Of a stretch of 64,000 nt of DNA, positions 43,971 through 55,096 are shown piece by piece. The stretch lies in NCBI GenBank assembly GCA_020912385.1, contig CP087206.1, positions 2,418,001-2,482,000 on the forward strand, given 5' to 3'. Both the position numbers and the translations under genes were made by a program. Source of the stretch: Neofusicoccum parvum. Taxonomy: Eukaryota > Ascomycota > Dothideomycetes > Botryosphaeriales > Botryosphaeriaceae. Every line of letters starts with the position of its first letter. Position 1 is the stretch's first letter. The notes under the pieces are model-generated. The model saw only the letters and a list, made by a program, of their open reading frames with translations, searched no databases and was not told the origin of the DNA.

Positions 43971-46900
43971 TTATGTTTCTCCCATGATCACATCTTGGCC
44001 AACCTCAGTCTCTACACCAGACATTGCCTGATCGACTTCGCTCTCACTCTTATCGCCATCTGCACTCTCGCCCTCCAAGCCTCCCTCCTCGTCATCCTGC
44101 ATAACCCCAACCTTCCTCGCTGCCTTCTCCGCCCTCAAAATCAGCACTGCCCGATCCGCCGCCTCCGTCTGCGCCGCTAACCTACTCGGCGCCTCCACCC
44201 ATCCGCCAACCCACCTCTCCCCAATCCCAACCCGACACCTCACCACACCACCCGCCTTCCCTCCACCTTGACCCTCATCCTCATTCTCACCCCCCTCAAT
44301 CTCCTTCCCATCCTCCTCAACCGCCTCCCCCTCCCCCTCCCCCCACCCCCAAACAACCTTCTCACTCCCCGCCAACCGCCCCAGCTCCAGCCTCGGATGC
44401 AGCGTGTCAACCCCATCCCGCAACACCCTCTCCAGCACGCCCACCAACCCCAGCCGCCCCAAAAACGCCTCGCACGCCTCCATCCCGTCGCCTTCCCCCT
44501 CCGTCCCAGCCGAGTCGACAAACACGGCCCCCAGCACCGCCTCGACCACGTCGGAGAAGAACTTCTCGGCCCCGACAGCCGCCAGCGCCGGCCACGGGTA
44601 GCGCGCCGCGCCGCGCAGCGCCGCCCAGACGGCCGCGCGGCGGGCGGCGTGGCGGGCGGCGGCGGCGGCGGCGGCGGCCTGGAGCGTCGGCGCCGAGTGC
44701 CGCATGAAGTGGTGCAGGGCCCTGGCGGACGGGGGCGCGGGGACGGGGGTGGCGGTGCCGAGGGCGGCGGTGGAGTGCGGTTGCGGGGTGAAGGCGACGG
44801 CGGCGCGCGGCTCGAGGAGCGTGGCTTCCATGCAGAGGAAGGCGAGGAAGGAGGCGTTGACGAGGGCGCTGCGGATCGAGTGTAGGGTTCCGTGCGGGAG
44901 CTCGGAGGCGGCGTGGCCGCGGGGAGGGGGCGTGTAGGCCGCGTTTGGGGGTGCGGGGTTGCGGTGCGCGTACAGCCGGCGGGAGACGAGGTAGTCGAGG
45001 ACGGCGTCGCCGAGGAACTCGAGGCGTTGGTAGGATGAGGTGGCGGCTTCGCGGTAGGAGGTGAAGGAGGGGTGGGTGAGGGCTTCGAGGAGGAGGTATT
45101 TGTTGTGGAAGGTGTAGCCGATCAGCTCTTCGACGCACTCGAGGTGGAGCGGAGGCGCGGAGGCGTGCTCGGAGGCGGCTTGGATGGAGAGGATGTTGCG
45201 GCACTCGTGCAGAGGGCGCCAGGGAACGCTGGTGAGGAACGTGGAGATGCAGCGGTGTGCTTTGAGCATGCCGCCTTCGATGTACGCGGTGCCGATGAGG
45301 GACTCGACGACGTCGGCTAGGATCTTGGTCGATATTGGGCGCTTCTCTGGGTTCTCTACGGCTGCCAGGGTGAGGACGTCATGAACGTAGCGAGGTCGCC
45401 ATTTGGCACCGGTGAAGGACTTAGTGAAAATGAACGTATCCAGTCCAACGCGGCGCGAGGCTTTTGCGAGTGATCCATTCGAGACGATACGGTCTTTGCG
45501 TTCGGTGAGATAGCTCTCTGGCCATTGTAGATGCTCGGCCATGAGCTGCACTGCGGTGCTGTACTTGAGGATGGTGTCTCCGAGAAACTCCAATCTCTGG
45601 TAGTCTTGCTCGTTGGTAGATGATGCGGTAATGGCGCGGAGGACCATCTCGTGATCGACAAAGCCTATGGGTTTGAGTGCGGTTTCACATAGTTGCTGTA
45701 CGGTCAAGAAAAGTTCGAAGCGATGCAAAACCGATGGCAGGAATGCCGTGAATATCGAATAAGAAGCCGGCGAGCTGTCTATCAGGAAGTCACAGGCTGG
45801 TAGAATGTGTTCTTTTGAATACATTCCATGCTGCGTGGTATCTCGCATTGGATGCAGGAAGTCGCGGCGCTTGGGGAAGCCTGAGTAAACGATATGTATG
45901 AGAGACTCGTCTCCATTCTCCGCTGGTGGTCCATCGGCAGTCATGTCTACTACTTCAACGGTCTGGAAGCTGCGGAAAATGAGTAAGTGCTGCTCCGCTC
46001 CTTTCTGGCGTAGAATCCCGATTGTCGGCTTCAGACCTGCTTGTAGCTCTGCATAGACCTCCAGCGCGGGCCTGCATTCATTGGCGAAGGCTCCGAGTTG
46101 GTTCACTCGCGAGACATCGTATATGGCGATCAGGTAGAGAAAATCATATCTCTCCTCAGTCATGCGTGATCCAAAAATTGAATAAAGCAGGGCGCGTGTG
46201 GAGCACTGGAGCTGTTTTACTTCGTCTGCGCTCAAGTGCACGGGCTCCATGGGCTCGCTCGTCAGGGTATACCGGATACTTTCATTCCAGTGGAGGACAA
46301 AGTCTGGAACCTTGAGAGTGGGCTGAGGCAGTAGGACTACGAAACTGACAGGCTGTGCTTCAACCAGGATCGATATTTTTGTCCTGTACCACAGAGTCGA
46401 CGGTAATTCCTCGCTGATGGTTTTGGCTACCGGGAGCCATGGATCGATGTGAGGAGCAACTTGAACCATTGCCGGCCTCTTGTCGATGATTCCAAAGTCA
46501 GGCTCATCATCTTGATCATTCAGCAAAGGTAAGAGATTGTCGTTGACCAAGCCTGCTTTGTGTAGAGCAACGTAGGCTTGGAAGGCTGCATCTCTCCTTG
46601 CTGCTCGTTCCGTCTTCCAAGCTGATACACCCCGATGCTGACGGATTTTTGCATCTACTGACGTCGGCAAGGTGACGGTGGCGGTGATCAGATCGGCTGA
46701 AACGTCAGCAAAGGAAAACCGCGGACGCAGGTCTACGTGTTGCCCACCTCCGAGGATGGCACAAAAGTGATAGAGGTGTTGCATTGCATTGTCGAGTGTA
46801 AGTAGGGCCCTGTTCCTGTTAGCCAGCTAATGACTGAGAGATTAAGCATGCGTACCCAGTGCTCTCGCAGCGATAAGTGTCATCCCCTTCCTCGTCAAGT

Positions 46901-48701
46901 TGCTCCCGCTCCTCGGCTGCTTGAACCTCCCTGAGGTCGTTGAGGTAGGCCTCTTTCATCTGCTCCTCCAGATCCAGCCATTTACCGGGAGACTGTGCCA
47001 AAGTAGAGTCCTCAGGAAGCATGATGACGAACTTGGAATCTTGCTTTCTTGCACGACCACGACGCTGGATGAAAGACTTGAGATTCTTCGGGGGCTCGTA
47101 GCAAATGACAATGTGGCAATTTGAGACATCAATGCCTTCTTCCAGCACACTGGTCGCGACAATCAAGTTCTTCTTGCCGGCCCTGAAATCATCGAGGGTC
47201 TGTTGCTGGTGCTTGACCTCTACAAGATCGCCTATGCCGAGGTGAGACTTTCTGTGGACAGTCATAGAAGTCCCAACAAATGTCCCGACGTTGAACAGAC
47301 CCCGAAGCTGAGGGTGGTTTGACAGAACGTGGTCCATTGCAGCCACGGTAGCTCGTTGCTCAACAAATATGATGCCGGTGAAGCCTTCTTTAGCCTCAGA
47401 CAGCAAAAGATCGATGAGTGCATACATCTTCGGAGATAGGTTCTCGTGCACGTCTAGGCTGGGGCTGATTGGCTGGGATGCCGCAACAAGCGAGAGCATG
47501 TCATGAAGATTATTACCCTCTTTCTCGGACCAGTCAAAAAGTAGGTGGCTCGACTTAGCCAAAAAGATATCAAATTTCACAATGCAGCTCCGGATATAGA
47601 ACTCAGTGGCGGGCTCTCCAAGGTCGTTGAAGATGCCTAGCGCTCGGGTATAGAGCTTCTTTAGCTGTTCATGGATGTACGTTTTCCTGTTTGTCAGCAA
47701 CTTCTCCAGCTCTCTCTGGACATCGGCCCTGGTCTCGTCTGTCGTATCGAATACTTTCTGCCGTAGGCTGATAATATACGGATCATTTAAGATGTTGTAT
47801 CCGTGATAAACGTCGGCCAAGGTAGAGAGAATCGGCGGGCCATGTGAAGGACCCAGATACCGAGCAAGATACTTGAGCTGTACAAGCTCAGGCCTATGGG
47901 TAAATCGTAGAAGCTCGGTGCGGTTGATTTTTGGTGTTTTGGCAATTGCGTTGAGACTGCGCTCGATGACCTCTAGACCGTCCGCCTTCGCACTGACAAC
48001 AGGGCTTGCCGTCAAACCCAGGATCTTGGGCAGCTGGTCTCTTTGACCACTGAGCATCAGTGGATGGTAGAAATTCTGCATGATGGCACTCGCTGGATGG
48101 TTGCCCCGACACATGTGCGCCTCGTCAAATATGAGAAGGGCGATCTTGGACAGCTTCACAAACCCGTGGGTCAAGGCATCCAGCAGGACAGCTGGGGTCG
48201 ATATGACAACCCGAATATTTCTGAGAATGGCATCCCAGACGCTCTGATCCGTCCAACGGTCCACATTGTCATTGCCGCTAAGGAAGCGGGGCTGGTACGC
48301 CGGCAAGTACTTCTCGAAGAGACAGGATTGTTGGTGGCACAAAGTGACGGTAGGAGCAATGAACCACACCAGCTGCGGGGAAATAAAAATTAGCCAGATG
48401 GTACACAACTTTCGGAGAGGAAGTCGCACCTGTTCTGGCTCACAGATCTCAAGCTCAGCAGCGGTGCGGAAGATTGCACTGCGGGGGTCAGTGTGGGTTC
48501 TGGTAAACGGAATGACAGGCCGTACACGTGGGTCTTGCCGCTGCCAGTATCCATCTTTTGCAACGATCAGCCTTCGCTCGAAGTGGGTCGTAGTTTGGGA
48601 CGTACAGCAACGATGACATTCTGCTTCAAGCTCTCCTCAACCATCTCAGCCTGGTAGGACCGGAGGCGGAAAAAGCCCGGACCCCCATCTGGAGAGTCCA
48701 T
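43971..48701 (-). CDS. DCL2: Dicer-like protein 2
   Basis: RNAi endonuclease that cuts long double-stranded RNA into small RNAs, the main antiviral Dicer in several ascomycetes. Five exons: 48701-48606, 48554-48526, 48478-48430, 48372-46856 and 46809-43971, giving 1509 aa. Order: helicase with Walker A MDTGSGKTHV (33-42, split over small exons) and DEAH (141-144); helicase C with ATSVLEEGIDVSNCHIVICY and QRRGRARK; Dicer dimerisation domain (about 565-650, LLTLDNAMQHLYHFCAIL); RNase IIIa (LEFLGD near 967, then ADVVESLIG); RNase IIIb (LEFLGDAVLDYL near 1155, then SDVVEAVLG). All acidic catalytic positions in both RNase III domains look present. No PAZ domain is evident, as usual for DCL2. RNase IIIb carries Ala/Pro-rich GC-rich inserts, and the tail is acidic. 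Confidence 0.94.
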
Positions 48702-49722
48702 CGCGGGAGCAGCGGCTGCGGGGTGGAGGAGTGTGTGAGGGTTTGCAGCGGACTCTCAGGCGGGAGCATCAGGGCATGGTGTTGGAGGGCGGTGGTGCTG
48801 GCTCTGCGGGCGTTTGCGGCGCGGCGAGAAGGCGAGAAGACGAGTCACACTGCAGGCGAGCGACCTGCAGCTCTCCCCCAAACATCTTTCGTACCACGCA
48901 CTCTTCACGGCCGGAGCACAACAAAGCGCAGGAAGTCATGGCCGCTGCGTCTAAGCCCTGCCACTGCGCTCGTTCGCGACACGCATTCCGCGGGAGGATC
49001 GAGTTAGGCGCGAAAGCCCCGCGGATTCCGCAAGTCACGTGCAGGGATCTCCGCACAGCCACCGCGCCGCGAAGCTTCTTCTCATGCCTAAATTGCAACA
49101 CGAGCGCCTCGACCTATTGCGCCTATTGCGCCCTTTAACGCCGAGCAGCTGTCGGCCGTTTGCCTGACTCTCCGTCTGCGTCCAGCCCGCGGCCAGCTCG
49201 CCGCAGCCGCAATGCGCATAGAAGCGCCGTCACGGCAGCCGGCATGCTTTCACGCCATGGACCGCGTTTCCGGCTTGGCAGCGGCCGTGCCTCGCGATGA
49301 CGACGGCCATCCCTGCCGCGCCCCGGCCATGCGCCACACTCCCAGCTGCGCGCTGCAGTCCACCCCCAGAAACGGCTACAAAGCCACGCGGCCAACGTCA
49401 TGCCATGTAAGGCCCGGCGCCAGGAAACCTTCGTCCAGTGCCGTGACTCGCGGCCGCACTGCGCAGTCCAGGCGCCCTAGGGGAAACCTCCGAGCATAAA
49501 ACTCTGGTCGAGCCCCGCTGCCGGAGACGTCATCCTCAGCTCACCAGCCAGTCGTTTCCACGCTACTGCCCACCACCCACTACGCGTCTACGACGACCTA
49601 TATAAGCTTTCACCACCGCTCGTTCCATCGCGGCTCTCAGAGCAGCCACCTGCGACACCGCAACCCCTCAGCAACCCACACCCGAAAATAACCCCTCAAT
49701 CGCCCTCGCCGCAGCCGACACC
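48702..49722. promoter_or_regulatory. Divergent promoter region of DCL2 and the Gly/His-rich gene
   Basis: 1021 bp, GC-rich. It contains a TATA box (49599-49606) and an ACGCGT at 49582-49587, both on the side of the Gly/His-rich gene. No gene is supported. Confidence 0.5.
49599..49606 (+). promoter_or_regulatory. TATA box (TATATAAG)
   Basis: A strong TATATAAG 117-124 bp upstream of the ATG at 49723, followed by a C/A-rich leader (CACCACC, CAACCC) typical of highly expressed fungal genes. Confidence 0.6.
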
Positions 49723-50364
49723 ATGGACGGCGAACGCGGCCTCTTCTCCCACGGCGGACACAACAAGCCGCCCCACAAGAAAGAGACTCTCCTGGAGAAA
49801 CTCGAGCACAAAGTCGGACAGAAACTCATGGGCAAGCATGGCGGCGGCGGCGGAAGCCACCAGCAGTACGGAGGCGGCCCCCCGCCGCAGCAGGGCGGCT
49901 ACTATGGCGGCGGAGCTCCGGGAAACGATTATCAGCAGCACGGAGGATTTGGTGGAGGCGGCGGCGGATGGGGTGCGCCGTCGCACAGCCAGGGACCGGG
50001 CGGACACCACCACCACGGTGGCCACGGCGGTCATGGGCATCACGGCGGGAGCGGCGGCGGCGGCGGCGGCTTCGGCGGTGGACTTATCAACGCCGCAGGC
50101 AACTTCGGACCGGGCGGCGGCGGACATCACCAGGGCGGCCCGTCGTTCGGCGGAGGTCACCACGGAGGCCCGGGCGGAGGAGGAGGCCACCACGGCGGGC
50201 CCGGCGGCGGGTTCGGCGGCGGCGGAGGCGGTTTCGGTGGCCCAGGCCACCATGGAGGCCCTGGCGGTGGTGGTTTCGGCGGCGGCCCCATGGGCGGTGG
50301 CTTTTCTCACCATGGTGGTCCAGGTGGTGGTCCTGGTGGGCCAGGCGGTCCTGGCCGTTGGTGA
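49723..50364 (+). CDS. Gly/His-rich low-complexity protein
   Basis: Single exon, 213 aa. The first 40 residues are different from the rest: MDGERGLFSHGGHNKPPHKK followed by ETLLEKLEHKVGQKLMGKH, a likely amphipathic helix. The remainder is nearly all Gly with His, Pro, Phe and Gln, in imperfect HHGGPGGG/FGGGGGG repeats. There is no signal peptide or membrane segment. The strong promoter and composition suggest an abundant, perhaps stress- or metal-related, possibly phase-separating protein; this is inference. The function is unknown. Confidence 0.7.
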   Translation: MDGERGLFSHGGHNKPPHKKETLLEKLEHKVGQKLMGKHGGGGGSHQQYGGGPPPQQGGYYGGGAPGNDYQQHGGFGGGGGGWGAPSHSQGPGGHHHHGGHGGHGHHGGSGGGGGGFGGGLINAAGNFGPGGGGHHQGGPSFGGGHHGGPGGGGGHHGGPGGGFGGGGGGFGGPGHHGGPGGGGFGGGPMGGGFSHHGGPGGGPGGPGGPGRW

Positions 50365-51729
50365 GCGCTTCGAGGGGATGTTTATCAAGAGCGTCATGGA
50401 TGAGGAGGACTTGAGGTTGATGGAGGTGCGCATGGATGGGTGGTGGAGTGAGGAGGAAGAGGAGAAAATGAATCATGAGGCCAGGATACCCGGGTAAATT
50501 TCTTGAAAGCATGTCACTAAGAGGCGTTCTTCGTTTGCGAAATAAAAAATCATTTGAAAATTTGAGTGTATACCGTGAAATTTTGTTAGCAGTTGAGTAA
50601 GTGATGTCGTTTAACTGATTTCAGGCCATGTTCACTAACAGATAGTCGAGGTACCCATCTGAACTTCCTAAGCAATTTTTGCAGAAATTAAGGTATTTGA
50701 AGTTAAGGGACAAAGAAAGGTTCGAGAGAAGAGCGAAAGTTGACGGTTTGCATCTCGTTCCGCACGTGTGAGGCTAAGCCTATTTCAGTGAAACTGGAGA
50801 CGGTAAATTTGAAGTGAAAGAAGTAATATCTATGTACAATCTTTCTCATTGATGGATTCTTCAGCGTCTTCATGTTATCGGTTGCATAATCAACCCAGTT
50901 ACAGGATGGACAAGGCTGACAAACGATAGATAGGGTCATCCAGCTGGGGGCTGAAAACGATTGGAGATCGAAAATTGACTCTCACCCGAATTTGACAAGA
51001 GGCAGATCTTCGGTCCAGTGCATCAGTGGCGTGACGGTTTCAACGCATCCGATGCAGCGCCGCCCGTCGCCCGCTCACTCCCTCCGCACCGCTAAACTCT
51101 TCACCGCCGTAACTCAAGGCTGACGGAGTATGCAGCGTGCTGCGCATTCAGCTTCGGGTAGGATCGCATGTACAGAGCTCTATTGGCTGAGCGTGCTGGG
51201 CGGCTTGCGCACATGCGCCTGAGGCGTTCCAGCCCCATCCGCGCAGATGCGCGCATGAAGACTCTTGGCACTTACATATGAACTCAGCCTCTCACCCATG
51301 TACTCAGCAACTGAGCATCTCCCATTCCTTCTCATACTCGCCAGCTTCACTTGTGCGCTTCATACCTCTGAATATCTCTCTTCCATATGCTCATATTACT
51401 TTGAGCCCGCTCTCCCCTTTCTGCGGCTATTCCACATCATCAGCCTTGCAGCCTTGCAGCCTTCGGTTACTACGAACTCTCAACCAGCCCTGTCACATAA
51501 TCCTCACAAATCTGTCCAACTTTCGCTAGGATGCGGTACACTGCTCCCCTCGGAGGAGGACAGGATCTGGTCCGATTCCACTCCTCCCCTCAAGCATCAA
51601 CGAAGGAATCTCAAGCTCTGAGGCGAGATCATGAGATATCCGACCCGCAAGATTTGGGAGATTGCTTGCAGTCAGTTTCCTCCGACAGTAGAGAAGATGT
51701 CATTCTCTTGAGAGATAGTAGAGACGTGT
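50365..51729. other. Intergenic region
   Basis: About 1.37 kb. The first 600 bp are AT-rich; near 51138-51255 TGCGC occurs several times; near 51440-51465 there is a three-copy CAGCCTTG run. ORFs at 51265-51773 do not connect in phase with the next gene and are not called. Confidence 0.45.
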
Positions 51730-54700
51730 ATGAGGATGCTCCGGCATCCATGGGAGAACGCAGTCCAAGGTAATATGTTCAAATGAACACAAACCCCAGT
51801 TTTCTCTTCCGTAGCTCATCATGGCGGCAACAGTATCGAGCCACCTCACCAGGAAACACGCTTGGGTCCGGATGTTGAAATTAACGACCAGTCGTTTCCA
51901 TGCCCTGTCATCAGATGCGGGAGAGCAACTCATGCATTTTCAACTACCGATGAGCTTTTGGATCATCTTACCACACAGCATTCGGAAAGCCATACTTGCA
52001 GGTGTCCAGCAAGGGAATGCTGCATTTCGTCGCTACCTCTTGACCTCATGAGCATTCACGCATCTTATCATATGGAAAGAGAGACCGGAGATAGCAGCGC
52101 TATGGAAGCGCTGGCATCTTGCCGCAAACCACGGTGCCCTATCGGAAAATTCACGCATGGATGCCAATCAAGTGTGGCGACAGCAACAGAAATCCCCGCC
52201 CACCTCCTCTCGTGCCACTCTGAAGAAGAACGGGAACTTTACGAATCAGAGCTCTGGAACGCCGGCTACGGTAGCACCACCGGTTGTCTGTTTTGCCCGA
52301 TCTGCCGTAGGAGTCTGAAAAATCATCATCATTTTGCTCAGCATATCCATGTTGACCATCTTGTTGAACAAGGCGGCTCAGATGCGACACACGTACTGCA
52401 GTGCTATCGCACACTACAAAGGACTCTGGGTTCCTCATTTCGGATTGGATGGTCTACAAAACTGCTCTTCCAGACTTCCCTTCTGGGAGGAAAAGCGTTA
52501 GTTTGTCCATCGTGCGACGAAAGCCTGGTCGAGGAACATGATCCCGGCCTTGCCACTTACACCAGGCATCATTTGAAGATACAGAAGTCAGACGTCTCTG
52601 AAGTCTTCAAACACCGTCGAGAAATACTGAGGCTTTATCCTGAATTCTCCTTCCACTCCATCTTCGACGACCTTCGAGACATACCACCAGTACTTCAACC
52701 ACTAAGACTGGGTACACTCAAAAAATATTCCTCAATCACCGAAGAAGATGAATTTTACACACCCCAGTCCATGACGAACTCCGGCAAGATTGATCGGGTT
52801 GGGAAAATTTCCATCCATAGTGTCGATTCAGGATATCATTCATCAGTTTGTTCTGATACATTTGGTCTTTCCGTCAATGATACGATAGCTAAAAGGACGC
52901 CCAGACCGGAAAACGGTGAAGACGAAGATGACGCATCTATTGTCCAGGAAACATTGGCTTTAAGAAGAAGACAAATCATGGATTTGGTCATGGAAAAGGC
53001 ATTGGAGATGATGGGCTATGAGACCGAGCCTTCAGAAAGCTCCGATGGGGATGATTTCCCAATGGACTCATTTTTCCACTCATCTGACCCAACCGACGTT
53101 GATTCGCAGCCCAACCAAGGAAGCTCAAGCACCACTTCCACCTTTTCTGGATCTCTGAGCCAACAGAATTCAATTGGAAGAGGAAAGAAGCGCTCTAGAC
53201 AGGATGCTGGACATGGGGAGGATGGAGGAGAAGACGGAAACTCCAAGCGCCCTCGAACCAATAACCAAACGCCTCATTGTATTGGTGGTCGGAGAATGCT
53301 AGCCTGCCCGTACCGAAAAAGGCTCCCTTTGTATCAGAACACTCCAAAATCTTGTGTTCATCCAGGTTTCATCAATGTGCATAGATTAAAGTATGTCCTA
53401 AACTAAACCTACATTTTAATGCTTCAGTGCTGACTGTTTCAGGGAACACTTGTTCAGAGTACATGCCCTTCCAGAAATCCACTGCGGAGACTGTCTTCAA
53501 GGATTCGATTCCTTTAGAGATTTGACAAAACACCTGAAGCCAAACGATGGCCCAAGCCCATGCCCTGGTCCCTGTGCACAGCCAATAACATCATTTGGTT
53601 CTGAGCAACGGAAGACGCTCAAGGAAAGACAAGGCAAAGGCCTGTCCGAAGAGACAAAATGGATAGCGGTGTGGAAAGTCCTTTTCGGTGATGACGAGGA
53701 AGCCCTGAATAACATACCATCCCCGTGTAAGTGTACACCACTCGAAATGAGTTTTTGAGAACCCCATTGTAGAATATATATTGACTTTTGATTAGACTAC
53801 GAAGCAATAGTGCCAATTCCGAGCCCCACAGAGACTCAATTCGCGCAGTACGAGCATTTTCAACGTGATATGCTACCCCAACTTGTTCAGCAACGCATTG
53901 AGTCGGTGCTAGATGAAGACCATAGGGTAGAAACCCTGGCCGAGAGAATCATCAGCAGGCTTCCAGAAATCATACGCGCCGTTCAAGAGGAAAATAGCTA
54001 TGGCTTTCCCAGCTTCAACGCCTCTTCTGCACGCGGAGAGCTGCAGGAGGGGCTGGCTACAGACTCATTGCCAGCTTCAACTACAACAACAAGAGCCAAT
54101 GATTTTGGAGGTATGTTTTCTGCTCCGCCTGTGGACCAAACTGCCGGTCGCGAGTCGATCGAGGAGCAAATTCCACGACAAGCCGAGCATCAATATACCC
54201 GAGGGGTTTCGGCGGAGAGGAGCAGTGACTCCGGATACAAAACCGCGAAAAGGGAAGACTCATCGTCGCAAGCTGCCGATTCGCAATCAGTCAACTCTGG
54301 AAATGCCTTGGACGAACGCTCGTCCTATCCTCACCCTCCTGCAGCCAACTTGCAAAACGCCTGGATGACTGATACAGCGTCACATCATCAATACGTAGAA
54401 CACCGGACTGCTCCTACACTTCCTACCTGGGAGGACCAAGTCTTTCAGCAGGCATCCAACTCATCACTTCCGCATGAGCCAAGTGCAACAACCGGTCCTC
54501 TGTTCACTGATACCTCTTCCTCCGGCTATATGTACGGTACAATTCCACAGCCGTTCATGGATTTCCCGATAGTCAGCTCGAGTATCAGCAACATGGATAC
54601 TCGCCCGGGCCAAGCACAAATCGATCTAGGGCCTCATTTTGAAGCGGTTGAACAGGACGCTTTCTACAATCTGAATTTACGTACGCCATCACCGTCTGGT

Positions 54701-54850
54701 CTGGATGCGGTTGAACAGGGCACTTTCTACTATCGGAGGGTTCGTTTTCCATCAATACCTGGTTTGGATGACAGCAAAAGTACATTTAGTGATTTGGATG
54801 ATAGTGATGTGGTATCTGAGGAATTAGTACAGCATACGACCTTGTCGTAA
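51730..54850 (+). CDS. Fungal zinc-finger-like protein (C2H2-like repeats, Cys-rich conserved block)
   Basis: Four-exon model: 51730-51769, 51815-53390, 53443-53726 and 53796-54850, 984 aa, all phases matching. The N-terminal half has Cys/His pairs resembling degenerate C2H2 fingers (FPCPVIRCGRATHAFSTTDELLDHLTTQH; CLFCPICRRSLKNHHHFAQHIHVDH). Exons 2-3 join across the conserved fungal block: MLACPYRKRLPLYQ, CVHPGFINVHRLKEHLFRVHALPEIHCGDCLQGF, then a Glu/Lys helix and IPSPYYEAIVP. This block recurs in many ascomycete proteins annotated only as C2H2-type. The C-terminal third is disordered and ends with two 21-residue repeats. The start is the weakest part: exon 1 is short (MRMLRHPWENAVQ) and inferred from phase. 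A transcriptional or nucleic-acid-binding role is possible but unproven. Confidence 0.72.
54644..54769 (+). repeat. Two tandem 63-bp coding repeats
   Basis: Units 54644-54706 and 54707-54769 encode AVEQDAFYNLNLRTPSPSGLD and AVEQGTFYYRRVRFPSIPGLD, consistent with an in-frame duplication now diverged. Confidence 0.8.
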
Positions 54851-55096
54851 AACATACTAGACTTGGCTTGGAATCCTTTAGACCAGATGCCAGGATGTCA
54901 GAAGACAAGTATTTTTTTCTTCTCTCTGCTTGAGTACATACTAAAAAAAGACTAGATTTACTTACCTTGAAAGGGGCAAATAAAGCTAAATTCAAACGAA
55001 TGTACATACGAGTAGCTTATGACGGCTCTTTGCCTTTCGCTAAAACTAGGTTAAGGAGGCGTACTGCATCCACTCTTGTCCCTTTTCCGGGCAATA

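Noticed and set aside
44268..45204. Frames opposite or beside the DCL2 RNase IIIb exon
   Set aside because: Low-complexity shadows; the DCL2 frame keeps RNase III motifs throughout.
51265..51773. Upstream exon of the zinc-finger-like gene from frames at 51265-51773
   Set aside because: Their phase at the 51769 donor does not match the acceptor at 51815; they lead to a stop. The short exon from 51730 in the other frame does match.
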